33,262 nucleotides of DNA from Acidobacteriota bacterium (lineage in GTDB: Bacteria > Acidobacteriota > Terriglobia > Terriglobales > Acidobacteriaceae), in NCBI GenBank assembly GCA_021790995.1, contig JAJYFA010000025.1, positions 1 to 33,262 on the forward strand, read 5' to 3'. The notes below the pieces were generated by a model that made no database searches, was not told where the DNA came from, and saw only the letters and a list, made by a program, of their open reading frames with translations. Numbering within the stretch: the first letter of the stretch is position 1; the number at the start of each line of letters is the position of its first letter. Made by a program: the position numbers and the translations under genes. Of the stretch, positions 1 through 7,972 are shown in pieces.

Positions 1-38
1 CCAGGGAGACTGTCGCGGCTCAAGGAAGGCGTAAAATC

Positions 39-84
39 GTGCTTTCCCACCCAAGCCGCAAAAGACGCGGCTTGGATGGGGCAC
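39..84. repeat. Hairpin repeat, family A copy 1
   Basis: An imperfect inverted repeat runs from GTGC to GCAC. The outer parts read GTGCTTTCCCACC and GGATGGGGCAC. The inner 9-bp stem CCAAGCCGC pairs with GCGGCTTGG around a short A-rich loop. The outer part and about 12 bases of flank resemble the copy near 15868-15918, but the inner stem sequence differs. It lies 3' of the cytochrome gene, so it may also act as a terminator, although there is no clear T-run. Confidence 0.7.
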
Positions 85-140
85 GGACCGTCGACTGAGA
101 ACCCGGAGTGAAAGAACTTGGCCGGGCACCTGCCCGGGAT

Positions 141-704
141 TCAATGCGACGCTGGTGTTGGGCTGCTGTGCTCTTCGCGCGGAATCACGAAGTCCTCGGG
201 AATCTGGTGGCCCCGATGGCACGTGCCGCAGGAGACGAGCGATCCCATGTCGTCCGTCTCCATGTCCATCGCTTTGCTGACGTAGTCCTGATTGACCTGC
301 TGCATCATGGTGTACATGAGGCGCGCGACCTTCTTCTCGGTCTTGGAGTCGTCGGCGAAGTTCAGGCGCGGCCGGCCGTTGGGTCCGAGGTTGTTGGGGT
401 CGGGCGCATGGCAAAAGTTGCAATGAACGTTCAGCGATCCTGCCCAGGTTTCCATGGTCTTGTGAACTTCATTGCCGGTGAGGTTCTTCGGCAGCACCTT
501 GAGGTTCGTGGGCGCGGGGTAGTTGCGTTTCGGCCGGCTGCCAGGCACGGAGTCCGGCGACCGTGGGGCTTCAGGAACCGGGGAGGTTGGTTGGCCGGCC
601 TGGGAGACGGGCTGTGGTGGCTGCGCCATGAGGGATGCGGCAAAGATCGCGGCGGCAAACAGGGCGGATGTGGCAGCATGAGAAAGCAGGAAAGACATTT
701 TCAC
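141..704 (-). CDS. Diheme c-type cytochrome (photosynthetic reaction centre cytochrome c family)
   Basis: A periplasmic electron-transfer protein of 187 residues. An N-terminal hydrophobic stretch (about residues 4-27, ending in a SLMAQ-type cleavage region) is a signal peptide. A Pro-rich linker follows to about residue 65. Two haem-binding motifs are visible, CNFCH at 95-99 and CGTCH at 159-163. The spacing, the LPKNLTGNEV segment and the paired motifs fit the small PF02276-like cytochromes common in Acidobacteriota, which do not imply photosynthesis. The first codon is GTG at 704, and an ATG two codons later (698) is an equally good start. Its partner is unknown. It is not adjacent to the respiratory operon and stands alone after the mpg/bcp pair. 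Confidence 0.85.
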   Translation of the reverse strand: MKMSFLLSHAATSALFAAAIFAASLMAQPPQPVSQAGQPTSPVPEAPRSPDSVPGSRPKRNYPAPTNLKVLPKNLTGNEVHKTMETWAGSLNVHCNFCHAPDPNNLGPNGRPRLNFADDSKTEKKVARLMYTMMQQVNQDYVSKAMDMETDDMGSLVSCGTCHRGHQIPEDFVIPREEHSSPTPASH

Positions 705-788
705 GGGCAGGGAATCCTTTCGGGTCCGGAAACGGGCTCCGGGAGGTTGTGGGTGCAGTTTAACGGACGGAGCGGAATAAGGAAAAGT

Positions 789-1526
789 TCATGCGCGGCC
801 CATCGATTTTGGTCCGGAGACACAGGCATTGCCGGCGAGGGCAAAGCGCAGGGGCAGATCGGCGGCGTGGCGGATGCCGATGCGTGGCGTGACGACGATG
901 CGTCCAGGACGTGCGCCGTCATCGAGCAGTTGCAGCGTCGAGGAGGGATCGAGCAGGTCCAGGCCGTTGTGCGTGGTGCGCTCGATGGCCAGAGCCTGGC
1001 AAAGCCGGCCGGGGCCGCTGGCGAACTCGCGCGCGGCTGCTGTGGGGCCGAGGTTCCGGTTGCGAGCCATCTGATCGATCCCGGCGAGGGGTTCCAGCGC
1101 GCGGAGCAGCACGCATCCAGCGCGGCCCTCGGGCTCGCAGGAGACATTCATGCAGAAGTAGCGGCCGTAGATCGAGTAGACGTAGGCGTGGCCTGCGGCG
1201 CCGAAGAGCACCTGGTTGCGTGGTGTGGGGCCGCGATGCGAGTGGGCCGCGGGGTCGGGCGGTTGCCGATGCGGGCCGAGATAGGCCTCGGCCTCGACGA
1301 TGCGCCCGGCGATGGGCTTCCGCCCTTTTATCCTTTGGACAAGGATTTTGCCGAGGAGGAGCCGCGCCACGCGCTCCGGCGGGAACTCGAAGAAGGTGCG
1401 GGGGAGCAGATGGCCGGGCGGAAGTGTCGTCGCGGTGGGCACGATTATGAATCTACACCGCGCCGGCAGTTGACCGGCAGCCAGATTCTCTAACCTGCCG
1501 GCTTCTACTTCTGCGTTTTGTTCCAT
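789..1526 (-). CDS. mpg: DNA-3-methyladenine glycosylase (AAG/MPG family)
   Basis: Monofunctional base-excision glycosylase that removes alkylated purines. Family signatures are visible: LARLLLG-like LLLGKILV, the catalytic-Glu region RIVEAEAY, the AAHSHRGPTPRN segment, and the YVYSIYG core. The ORF gives 245 residues, longer than the usual roughly 200. The first 40 residues are not conserved-looking, and a GTG at 1442 (about 217 residues) is a credible alternative start. As written, the 5' end overlaps the 3' end of the peroxiredoxin gene by 22 bases, so the two are probably co-transcribed, linking DNA alkylation repair with peroxide defence. Identity is secure; the start is not. Confidence 0.9.
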   Translation of the reverse strand: MEQNAEVEAGRLENLAAGQLPARCRFIIVPTATTLPPGHLLPRTFFEFPPERVARLLLGKILVQRIKGRKPIAGRIVEAEAYLGPHRQPPDPAAHSHRGPTPRNQVLFGAAGHAYVYSIYGRYFCMNVSCEPEGRAGCVLLRALEPLAGIDQMARNRNLGPTAAAREFASGPGRLCQALAIERTTHNGLDLLDPSSTLQLLDDGARPGRIVVTPRIGIRHAADLPLRFALAGNACVSGPKSMGRA

Positions 1527-1978
1527 TCGCTGATGAGGGCCAGAACCTCCTCGGCGTGGCCCTCGGGTTTGACCTGGGGAAAGACGTGGAGCAGGGTCTG
1601 ATCGGGGCCGATGACGAAGGTGGTGCGCACGATGCCCATCACCTTTTTGCCGTACATGTTCTTCTCTTTGAGTACGTCAAACTGTTTGCAGACTTTCTCG
1701 TCTACATCGGCGAGGAGTGTGTACGGGAGGTTGTACTTGGCGCGGAATTTGGCCTGCGCCTCTGGCGTGTCGCGGCTGATGCCGAGAACGGCTGCGCCAG
1801 CCGCCTGCAGCTTCTTGAAGGTGTCGCGAAAGCCGCAGGCTTCGATGGTGCAGCCCGGCGTGTCGGCCTTGGGGTAAAAGAAGAGTACGACCGGTTTGCC
1901 GGCAAAGTCCGAAAGGCTCACGGTCTTGTCTTCGTCGGTTTTGAGCGTGAAGTTGGCGACTTTCTTGTGAAGCTCCAT
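1505..1978 (-). CDS. bcp: Thioredoxin-dependent peroxiredoxin, Bcp/PrxQ type
   Basis: Cytoplasmic thiol peroxidase reducing H2O2 and organic hydroperoxides. The 157-residue product carries the family motif DTPGCTIEACGFRD, with peroxidatic Cys43 and resolving Cys48 five residues apart, typical of atypical two-Cys Bcp proteins. The SLSDFAGKPVVLFFYPK and GISRDTPEAQAKF segments also fit. The open frame extends upstream to 2041. I chose ATG 1978 because a GAGGA ribosome site lies about 8 bases before it and the family begins here. It heads a likely two-gene unit with mpg and is divergent from the secreted-protein gene at 2067. Confidence 0.94.
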   Translation of the reverse strand: MELHKKVANFTLKTDEDKTVSLSDFAGKPVVLFFYPKADTPGCTIEACGFRDTFKKLQAAGAAVLGISRDTPEAQAKFRAKYNLPYTLLADVDEKVCKQFDVLKEKNMYGKKVMGIVRTTFVIGPDQTLLHVFPQVKPEGHAEEVLALISEWNKTQK

Positions 1979-2066
1979 GGGGAATATCCTCGCTAAAGAA
2001 GGCGCCGGCCGGCAGATGGCCGGGTTCGACGGTTTCAGCATCGATTATGGATGAAAGGTGCGGAAG

Positions 2067-3446
2067 ATGTCATTGCGGAACCCAAAGCGGTTGTGGATAA
2101 CGGCGGCGCTGCTGGCAGCGGCGCTTCCCTCAGCCGCGCAATATCCCGGCCAGGTGACAAAGACAGAGAAGAACGCCCCGGCATTGCGGGCTGTTGCTGT
2201 GTTCGAGTGGACCGGGGACGAGGCCAAGCCGAAGGCCAGCCGCCTGATTCCCATCTGTATCTACGACGGCCAGGCACTGGAGGACGCGGATGAGTATCTG
2301 GCTCGCCCGGCCCCGATTGCTCTTGAAAGTGAAGTGGAGTATCAGCTTTTGCAAGACGGCAAACCGGTAGGGTTGTTTGACGTGGAGCGCGCTGGCCAGC
2401 AGATGGGCTTCTGGATCGGCCTTGGCAGGTGGAAACCTCTGCCCAGGCCCAAACCGGCGCCTACGCAGGTGGCAAAGATCGACGAGTACGGCGACGCGCA
2501 GAGCGACGAGCCTGTCCTGCACCGCAAGCATCATGCCAACGAATCCGGCTCAGGCAAAGGCTCTGGCAACTCCGGCACCGCAAGCAACGCACCGCCGCCC
2601 GATCCCGACCGGCCGGTTCTGCGTCCCGCGCCGGATACCTCGACCGCAAGCAACTCTTCATCAGGCAGCGCATCGGCAGACGATTCCGATCGTCCGAAGC
2701 TCAAAAAGAGGAAGGGAAACGAAGAAGACGAGGGCTACGTTACCAGTGTCGCGAAGTTGAGCGATCCCAACCGCCCGCATCTGTTCCGGGGCAAGACCGC
2801 GGGCTACGGTGCCGATGTGGCGCCGAGCCTGAGCGGAATGCCGCGCGAGATGAAGCAGATGGTCGCTGTGAGCGATGCGGTGGATCGGCCCGTGCATTTG
2901 TGGAGCTACTCGTGGGCCAATCCGGGCGACGAGGCCAGGATGAAGGCTGCGCTGGAGGATCTGGCACGCGCGGCGCTGGGCCTCAATCCTCCCGCGGCGC
3001 CAGTAAAGCCGAAGACCGCGGCAAAGACCTCCTCCAGGTCGCAGAAGCCCGCTCAGTTGACTTTGCCGCCGCAGCCGGCGCCGCTTTTGGACGAAGAGTT
3101 CCGCGTCTTCGAACTGGCCTACGGTTCCGGGGCCACGATGGTGCTCTCTGCACACACGGCGGGCACGGGCGCTGAGGAGAAGTTTGTTACGTTGATTGCG
3201 CAGCCGGATCTTTACGGCGGCATGTCGGTGCTGGTGAAAAACGTGACCGATGCCGCGCATCTCGACGACAAGCCGCGCATGAAGCTGGTGGACGCGGTCG
3301 ATGCGCTGGCCGACAATCGCGGCGAGCTGCTCTTCGAACTTCGGGGAGCGACTCAGCGGCAGTTCGCGCTTTACCGCGTGCTGCGCGGCGATGCCACGCG
3401 AATCTTTTTAAGCAACGCGGCGGCGCTCGGCTCGGTCGCGCCTTGA
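2067..3446 (+). CDS. Exported protein of unknown function with DxxRPxL motifs
   Basis: Unrecognised secreted protein of 459 residues. A signal peptide is clear (basic MSLRNPKRLW start, hydrophobic stretch, SAAQ cleavage region). An N-terminal globular part (about 35-130) is followed by a low-complexity Ser/Gly/Pro/Asp linker (about 150-250) and a C-terminal part (about 255-455). Within the linker a motif recurs: DPDRPVL, DSDRPKL and DPNRPHL, plus a related DEPVL. A second Pro/Lys-rich linker lies near 310-340. Start: the frame opens with GTG at 2058, but ATG 2067 has AAAGG 8 bases upstream and is preferred. No enzymatic motif was seen. Such proteins appear to be lineage-specific in Acidobacteriota (recollection, not checked). 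Confidence 0.75.
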   Translation: MSLRNPKRLWITAALLAAALPSAAQYPGQVTKTEKNAPALRAVAVFEWTGDEAKPKASRLIPICIYDGQALEDADEYLARPAPIALESEVEYQLLQDGKPVGLFDVERAGQQMGFWIGLGRWKPLPRPKPAPTQVAKIDEYGDAQSDEPVLHRKHHANESGSGKGSGNSGTASNAPPPDPDRPVLRPAPDTSTASNSSSGSASADDSDRPKLKKRKGNEEDEGYVTSVAKLSDPNRPHLFRGKTAGYGADVAPSLSGMPREMKQMVAVSDAVDRPVHLWSYSWANPGDEARMKAALEDLARAALGLNPPAAPVKPKTAAKTSSRSQKPAQLTLPPQPAPLLDEEFRVFELAYGSGATMVLSAHTAGTGAEEKFVTLIAQPDLYGGMSVLVKNVTDAAHLDDKPRMKLVDAVDALADNRGELLFELRGATQRQFALYRVLRGDATRIFLSNAAALGSVAP

Positions 3447-3538
3447 CCGCTTCGCAAAGGGCGCGGCTCGGCCAGGGTGCGTACCCGGCAGACCGGCGCG
3501 CTTCCGGCGTCCGGCAGTAAAAATGCGCTCCCTCCGGC

Positions 3539-3567
3539 TATTTTGGACTCATTATGTCCTATATAAT
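3539..3567 (+). promoter_or_regulatory. Candidate promoter and dyad operator of the desaturase gene
   Basis: A perfect -10 box TATAAT lies at 3562-3567. Overlapping it is a dyad centred on 3552: TTGGAC at 3543-3548 and GTCCTA at 3556-3561 flank a 7-base AT-rich core, and matching continues outward through TAT/ATA at 3539-3541 and 3563-3565. A second small palindrome, CCTAT/ATAGG, spans 3558-3570. The GGACT-core-GTCC shape resembles sites bound by Rrf2-family regulators; that assignment is inference. No good -35 lies at 17 bp, which would fit an activator- or repressor-controlled promoter. Confidence 0.5.
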
Positions 3568-3615
3568 AGGAGATAGAGTGGAAACGTAGCCACTTGCTGA
3601 AGGACCAAGAAATCA

Positions 3616-4629
3616 ATGGCATCTGCCCTGACCGCGCCTGTCTCCGACGCAACGAGCGAAGATTGCTCACAGTCTGTTTCCACAACCACATCTGACAATG
3701 CAGTATCCGCGCCGGGGCGCGCCGCGCACACGGTTTCCGCGCGGAGCCAGATCCGCATGGGCAGGGCTGCGGCCACCGGCCAGGGCCTTAGCTGGCTTAC
3801 GCTTGTGGTGATTGCGCTCTTTCATGTGGGAGCGGTAGCCGCGCTGTTTCTCTTCAGTTGGCCGCGAATGCTTGTGGCGGCCGCGATTTACGTCCTGGCG
3901 ATCAATGTGGGCGTCGGCATGTGCTACCACCGCCTGCTGACCCACCGCGGCTACCAGGTGCCAAAGTGGCTGGAGTACCTGATGACAGTCTTCGCCACGC
4001 TCTCGCTGGAGGGTGGGCCGATCTTCTGGGTCTCGACACACCGCGTGCATCATCAACTCAGCGATCGGGAAGGCGATCCGCACACGCCGCGCGATGGCGG
4101 CTGGTGGGCGCACACCGGCTGGATTCTCTTCGGCGAGGCGCTGCACGCGCAGACCGAGGCGCTGGCGCGCTACTCGCCGGACCTGCGCCGCGACCGCGTG
4201 CACGTATGGCTGAGCAAGTATCACTGGCTGCCCATCACGCTGAGCGGCCTGGCGCTGTTCGCCGGCGGCTGGTACTGGGGTGGGGGGTGGGTGAACGGCG
4301 TCGCGATGCTGCTTTGGGGCGTATGCCTGCGCGTCACCATCGGTCTGCATGCCACGTGGCTGGTGAACTCGGCTACGCACCTGTGGGGGTCGCGCCGGTT
4401 TGAGACAAAGGACGACTCGCGCAACAGTTGGTGGGTGGCGCTGCTGACCGGCGGCGAGGGCTGGCACAACAACCACCATGCGCATCCGGTTTCAGTGCGT
4501 CACGGGCTCAAGTGGTATGAACTCGATCCGAACTTCTGGGGCATCTGGCTGCTGGCGAAGGTGCGGTTGGCGCGCAAGATCCAGGTGGCGAAGTTCGATC
4601 CCGCGAATCCCAGGCCTGCGCAGATGTAA
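3616..4629 (+). CDS. Membrane fatty-acyl desaturase (acyl-CoA delta-9 desaturase family)
   Basis: Integral membrane di-iron desaturase that introduces a cis double bond into acyl chains, supporting membrane fluidity. The three histidine boxes are intact: HRLLTH (105-110), HRVHH (142-146) and HNNHH (about 283-287), plus the NSATHLWG motif near 250. Hydrophobic segments around 57-80 and 85-103, and a second pair around 210-245, fit the four-helix topology. The roughly 50-residue Ser/Thr/Ala-rich N-terminus is a non-conserved cytosolic tail. AAGGA lies 12 bases before the ATG. It is a single-gene unit, convergent with the LOG gene, behind the dyad promoter at 3539-3567. It could act on acyl-CoA or acyl-lipid; the sequence cannot separate these. 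Confidence 0.92.
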   Translation: MASALTAPVSDATSEDCSQSVSTTTSDNAVSAPGRAAHTVSARSQIRMGRAAATGQGLSWLTLVVIALFHVGAVAALFLFSWPRMLVAAAIYVLAINVGVGMCYHRLLTHRGYQVPKWLEYLMTVFATLSLEGGPIFWVSTHRVHHQLSDREGDPHTPRDGGWWAHTGWILFGEALHAQTEALARYSPDLRRDRVHVWLSKYHWLPITLSGLALFAGGWYWGGGWVNGVAMLLWGVCLRVTIGLHATWLVNSATHLWGSRRFETKDDSRNSWWVALLTGGEGWHNNHHAHPVSVRHGLKWYELDPNFWGIWLLAKVRLARKIQVAKFDPANPRPAQM

Positions 4630-4686
4630 GGCGCCCGAAGAGACCGCGGCGCACGGACACAATTGTCAATCCCGCTTGGCGGCGCA

Positions 4687-5244
4687 TCAGGCGAGGGTCA
4701 TGGCGAGCGCGTCTGCGGCGGTGGGCGCGATGCGCATCAGTCCGCGGTTGCGGGCCTCGATGAAGCCGTTGGCTACCGCGGTATCCAGAAAGGCCAGCAG
4801 GCCATCCCAATAACTTGCTGTGTTGATGAGGACGATGGGCTTTGCGTGCAGGCCGATCTGCGCCCACGTGACTGCTTCGAGCAGTTCGTCGAGGGTGCCG
4901 TAGCCTCCAGGCAACACCAGAATCGCATCCGCCAGCTCATGCATGCGAGCCTTGCGCTCGTGCATGGTGAGGACGAGTTCGAGCGAGGTCAGGCGGGTGT
5001 GAGCGATCTCGCGGCCGCTGAGCGCCTGCGGCAGCACGCCGATGACCTTGGCGCCTTCAGCCAGTGCCGCGTCGGCCAGGATGCCCATCAGACCGCGGCT
5101 GGCTCCTCCATAGACCAATCCCAGTCCGGCTCTGGCGATGGCGACTCCGAGAGCCGACGCATCGGCGCGAAACGCGGGGTTCGATCCAAAGGCCGATCCG
5201 CAAAAGACGGCTACGCGACGCAGAGGCTTGGTTGACTGAGTCAT
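4687..5244 (-). CDS. LOG-family protein (cytokinin riboside 5'-monophosphate phosphoribohydrolase-like, TIGR00730)
   Basis: Cytoplasmic Rossmann-fold hydrolase of 185 residues. Diagnostic motifs are VAVFCGS near the N-terminus, the nucleotide-binding YGGASRGLMG, the MHERKARMHELAD segment, and the active-site signature PGGYGTLDELLEA. The family cleaves N-glycosidic bonds of nucleoside 5'-monophosphates; in bacteria the physiological substrate is often just a purine nucleotide, so a hormone role should not be assumed. The length is that of the family. The ATG at 5244 begins MTQSTKPLRRVAVFCGS. It is transcribed toward the desaturase gene and has no obvious operon partner. Confidence 0.9.
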   Translation of the reverse strand: MTQSTKPLRRVAVFCGSAFGSNPAFRADASALGVAIARAGLGLVYGGASRGLMGILADAALAEGAKVIGVLPQALSGREIAHTRLTSLELVLTMHERKARMHELADAILVLPGGYGTLDELLEAVTWAQIGLHAKPIVLINTASYWDGLLAFLDTAVANGFIEARNRGLMRIAPTAADALAMTLA

Positions 5245-5392
5245 GGTGCTTCCAGAATACCTGCGGCGGTCGAGGGAGCGGCGGTGGGAAAATAGGCTGG
5301 ATTCTGCCGATTTTGCCTCATTTCACCCGCGGCCGGCCGGAGAGGCGGGTTTTGGGCTTTTCAGCGGCGCGGTTCTGTGTCATAGTGCGTGC

Positions 5393-5503
5393 ATGGGAAA
5401 CAAAGATAAGGGCAAAAAAGAAGCGAAGAAGGCCCCGAAGCCAAAGCCGAAACCGGAAGCCTCACCCAGGCGTGAGATCTTCACGCCGCCTCCGGCGAAA
5501 TAG
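5393..5503 (+). CDS. Small Lys/Pro-rich basic protein (36 aa)
   Basis: A 36-residue ORF starting MGNKDKGKKE, then KAPKPKPKPE, and ending TPPPAK. It is extremely rich in Lys and Pro, with no hydrophobic segment. Similar tiny MGNKDK-type proteins occur in many bacteria (recollection), which supports treating it as real, but no function is known. The reading frame is open upstream to 5243, yet that part has no ribosome site or sensible composition. The ribosome site before 5393 is weak. Confidence 0.5.
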   Translation: MGNKDKGKKEAKKAPKPKPKPEASPRREIFTPPPAK

Positions 5504-5586
5504 GGAGCGGCTCAGTTGTGTGGCTGGGGTGAGCGGGTGAATGACCTGCAAGGTGTGGTTTGTTTGTCTTGCAGGCTCACGGGATG

Positions 5587-5662
5587 TCGAATCTGAATTC
5601 GGCAGTTGGCTCGAGGTCTACGGGGGGTTTGGTTTTGATAGCGCACGGCTTCAGCCGTGCCT
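5587..5662. repeat. Composite dispersed repeat, family B copy
   Basis: The stretch begins GAATTCGGCAGTTGGCTCG and ends with the palindrome GCACGGCTTCAGCCGTGC (5643-5660). Both modules, in the same order and about 40-50 bases apart, recur at 15062-15120, and the palindrome alone recurs many times in the window. It lies in a gene-free region and codes for nothing recognisable. Confidence 0.65.
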
Positions 5663-5672
5663 CTTCGCGATA

Positions 5673-5722
5673 CGACATGAACGAAAGGCCATCCCGCGCG
5701 GGATGGCCTTTCGTTCATGTCG
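5673..5722. repeat. Perfect 50-bp palindrome between genes
   Basis: Every base from 5673 to 5722 pairs in a loopless palindrome centred between 5697 and 5698: 25-base arms, the left beginning CGACATGAACGAAAGG and the centre CCCGCGCGGG. It sits 16 bases beyond the stop of the S41 protease gene and could end transcription of that gene as a strong hairpin, but there is no T-tract on either side. It could alternatively extrude as a cruciform. Confidence 0.85.
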
Positions 5723-5737
5723 CCTTTTGGGCGTGGG

Positions 5738-7378
5738 TCAGGGCTGGGTGGTGTCGCTTTGCGGAGCGGCGTTCCTCGCCTGGGCCTTTTCCGCCAGAAC
5801 CTTGTGGGCATTGGTTTCAAGGGCCTGCGCCTCGGGCATGTAGGTGAGGGCCTTTTCAATTTCGGGGTCCCAGTCGGCGATAACGCGCAGGCCTACCTGC
5901 TCGCCGAAGGCAATGGTGACGATCTGCTGCTTGATGTGCGACTTGATCCAGCCGGAGGCGCCGTCGATGTCCGCCTGGGTCCAGTCAATGCCCTGGCTGG
6001 TAAGGAATTTCTCGAAGTCGGAGAGAACTGCGTCGTCGACCGCGAAATTTTTGTCGATGGTGTGGGTGGCCACGTAGACGGGCGCGAAGTGGAAGAAGAC
6101 CTGCTTATAGCCGAGTGTGTCCTGGAAGGGAGTGGCCGGCGGAGTGGCGATCTTTTCGTCGGGCGTGATGCCGCCGCCGCCGTAGACGGTGCGGCCGGAG
6201 TCAGTGAACTTGACCTCGCGGTTCGAGGAGTTGGCGGGCAGGGCGCCTGCGTGGTTGAAGTAGTCGTAGAGCGAGACGCCCGCGTAGTTGCGCTGAATGA
6301 GGCGGCCGGAGGGCGTGTAGTAGTGATAGGTGGTGAGCGCGAGACCCGAGTTTTCGCTGAGGTTATAGACGGTCTGGACGAGCCCCTTGCCAAAGGTGGT
6401 TTCGCCAACGATGAGGGCGCGGTCGTGATCCTGCAGCGCGCCGGAGACGATTTCGGCGGCCGAGGCAGTGTCGCGATTGACCAGCACGACGATGGGGAAG
6501 GTTTTGCCGCCGTTGCCGTGCGTGGCGACGTAGTTCACGTCGGGATAGGCGCGCCCGCGCTGCGAGACGATGGTCTGGCCCTTGGCGAGCAGATGGTCGC
6601 AGACATCGACGGCCTGACTCAGCAGTCCGCCGGGATTCTCGCGCAGGTCGAGCAGTAGCCCCTTGAGGTTGCTGAAGCCGTTGATGGCGTCTTCCATCTC
6701 CTGGCCGGTGGTTTCCTGGAACTGCGTGAGATGGATGTAACCGATGCCGGGACGAATCTCAAACTTGAGATCGATGGAAGGGTGGGGAATTTCGTCGCGG
6801 ATTAGGTTGAAGACCAGTGGCTTCGGCTGACCGTAACGCTGTACGCTGACTTCAACCGGCGTGCCCTTGGGCCCCTTGAGCGCCTTGGCAACCTGATCCG
6901 AGGTCCAGCCGTCGGTGGATTTGCTGTCGATCGCGATGATCTGGTCGCCGGGGTGAATGCCGGCGCGGTAAGAGGGTGTGTCTTCGTAGGGTGTCACCAC
7001 GAAGACTTTGCTCTTGCCGTTTGATATCTGCTGCTGGATCATCATGCCCACGCCGTAGTAGTGGCCGCGCTGATCTTCGCGCAGCATGGCATAGGACTTG
7101 GGGTCGTAGAAGTGGGAGTGGGGATCGAGGACCTGCAACATGGCGGGAATGGCGCCGTCATAAATCGCGGTATCGATCTTGTCGCCGGTGATGGGATCGG
7201 CGTAGTTCTGCTCCACCAGCGCGTAGACATTGGTAAAGGACTTGAGGCTGTCGCGAAGCTGGCTCTCGTCCTGCGATGCCTGTGCGCCGACGTTGCGCTC
7301 GAGAATTGAGCCGGCCACGGCGCAGACAGAGAAAAAGACAATGAGGGCAAAGAAAGCGCGACGGGCGCGTGGGGTCAT
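5738..7378 (-). CDS. ctpA: Carboxyl-terminal processing protease, peptidase family S41
   Basis: Exported or membrane-anchored serine protease of 546 residues that degrades or trims periplasmic proteins from the C-terminus. Domain order: N-terminal hydrophobic anchor (about 8-27, RRAFFALIVFFSVCAVAGS), helical segment, PDZ domain (about 95-185, with YRAGIHPGDQIIAID), and catalytic domain. The Ser/Lys dyad is visible: Ser306 in TASAAEIVSG and Lys331 in TTFGKG, 25 residues apart as in CtpA proteins. LLLDLRENPGGLL is the S41 signature. A C-terminal extension of about 170 residues follows. The frame begins at a TTG (7399), but ATG 7378 is preferred. It appears to be a single gene. Confidence 0.93.
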   Translation of the reverse strand: MTPRARRAFFALIVFFSVCAVAGSILERNVGAQASQDESQLRDSLKSFTNVYALVEQNYADPITGDKIDTAIYDGAIPAMLQVLDPHSHFYDPKSYAMLREDQRGHYYGVGMMIQQQISNGKSKVFVVTPYEDTPSYRAGIHPGDQIIAIDSKSTDGWTSDQVAKALKGPKGTPVEVSVQRYGQPKPLVFNLIRDEIPHPSIDLKFEIRPGIGYIHLTQFQETTGQEMEDAINGFSNLKGLLLDLRENPGGLLSQAVDVCDHLLAKGQTIVSQRGRAYPDVNYVATHGNGGKTFPIVVLVNRDTASAAEIVSGALQDHDRALIVGETTFGKGLVQTVYNLSENSGLALTTYHYYTPSGRLIQRNYAGVSLYDYFNHAGALPANSSNREVKFTDSGRTVYGGGGITPDEKIATPPATPFQDTLGYKQVFFHFAPVYVATHTIDKNFAVDDAVLSDFEKFLTSQGIDWTQADIDGASGWIKSHIKQQIVTIAFGEQVGLRVIADWDPEIEKALTYMPEAQALETNAHKVLAEKAQARNAAPQSDTTQP

Positions 7379-7399
7379 GGACAAACCGAACCTCGACAA

Positions 7400-7972
7400 A
7401 CTGAACCTCCAGACGGGCTGTGCGGCGGGCGCGGAGCTGGCATTGAAAAGCGCGGGAACGTTTGCATCTGCCGGAGGGAGCCAATCCGCACGTTACAGGA
7501 TAGACCCTCGATACAAATTGACCTTGCCCGGTACCGGCAAGGCCTGGAAGACGCAGAACCGCTCAGCGAACGCCCTTGAGAGCCGTCCTCGGCTCAAGTA
7601 TAGCACCGGGGTGTTGGACGGGCAGGGAGATGGCAGGGTGAGCCAGGGCAATCGCGCATTTGGATTTGCAATTTGGAACAGGAGAGGCTTTGAAAGGGCA
7701 CGGCTTGAGCCGTGCCGCCGAAATCGGTTGAGAAACGACGGGCTTTAGCCCCTCGGGGACGTCTCTGCGGTCTTTGTAAAACCATCCCTCGGGGCTGAAG
7801 CCCAATTCCTTTCTTTCGCATGTTTCGGCACGGCTCAAGCCGTGCCTTTCAAAACAAAATCTCCCCATATCTTGAAATGCGATTGCCCGTGGCGTGAGCG
7901 CCGCGGCATCACAAACTGGCGAATTCCTGCGCGAAAGGCCGTCTTCAATCGCTGCTGAGATGAGTAGCGCTG
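7400..7972. other. Gene-free interval with repeats
   Basis: No credible gene was seen in these 573 bases. The 5' part may hold the promoter of the S41 protease. The 3' part holds an inverted pair of family B repeats (7680-7857). Short open frames here translate the repeat palindromes and are not believed. Confidence 0.7.
7680..7857. repeat. Inverted pair of family B palindromic repeats
   Basis: Two facing units are present. The left has GGCACGGCTTGAGCCGTGCC (7697-7716) followed by GGGCTTTAGCCCCTCGGGG (from about 7739). The right is its approximate mirror: CCCTCGGGGCTGAAGCCC (about 7783-7801), then GGCACGGCTCAAGCCGTGCC (7827-7846). Both outer edges carry TTTGAAAGG or its complement. The pair could fold into one long hairpin of about 180 bases with side stems. 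Confidence 0.75.

Noticed and set aside
141..704. Photosynthesis gene, suggested by similarity to reaction-centre cytochrome c
   Set aside because: No reaction-centre, chlorophyll or antenna genes are nearby, and such diheme cytochromes are common in non-phototrophic Acidobacteriota.
108..1493. Long plus-strand open frame (461 codons) across the cytochrome and glycosylase genes
   Set aside because: It is antisense to two genes with clear family motifs, and its translation is Gly/Arg/Val-rich without any recognisable domain; a high-GC shadow.
2429..3175. Second long plus-strand frame inside the exported-protein gene
   Set aside because: Arg/Ala-rich shadow; the other frame has a signal peptide, sensible composition and a ribosome site.
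3667..4485. Minus-strand open frame over the desaturase
   Set aside because: Antisense to three intact histidine boxes; no motif of its own.
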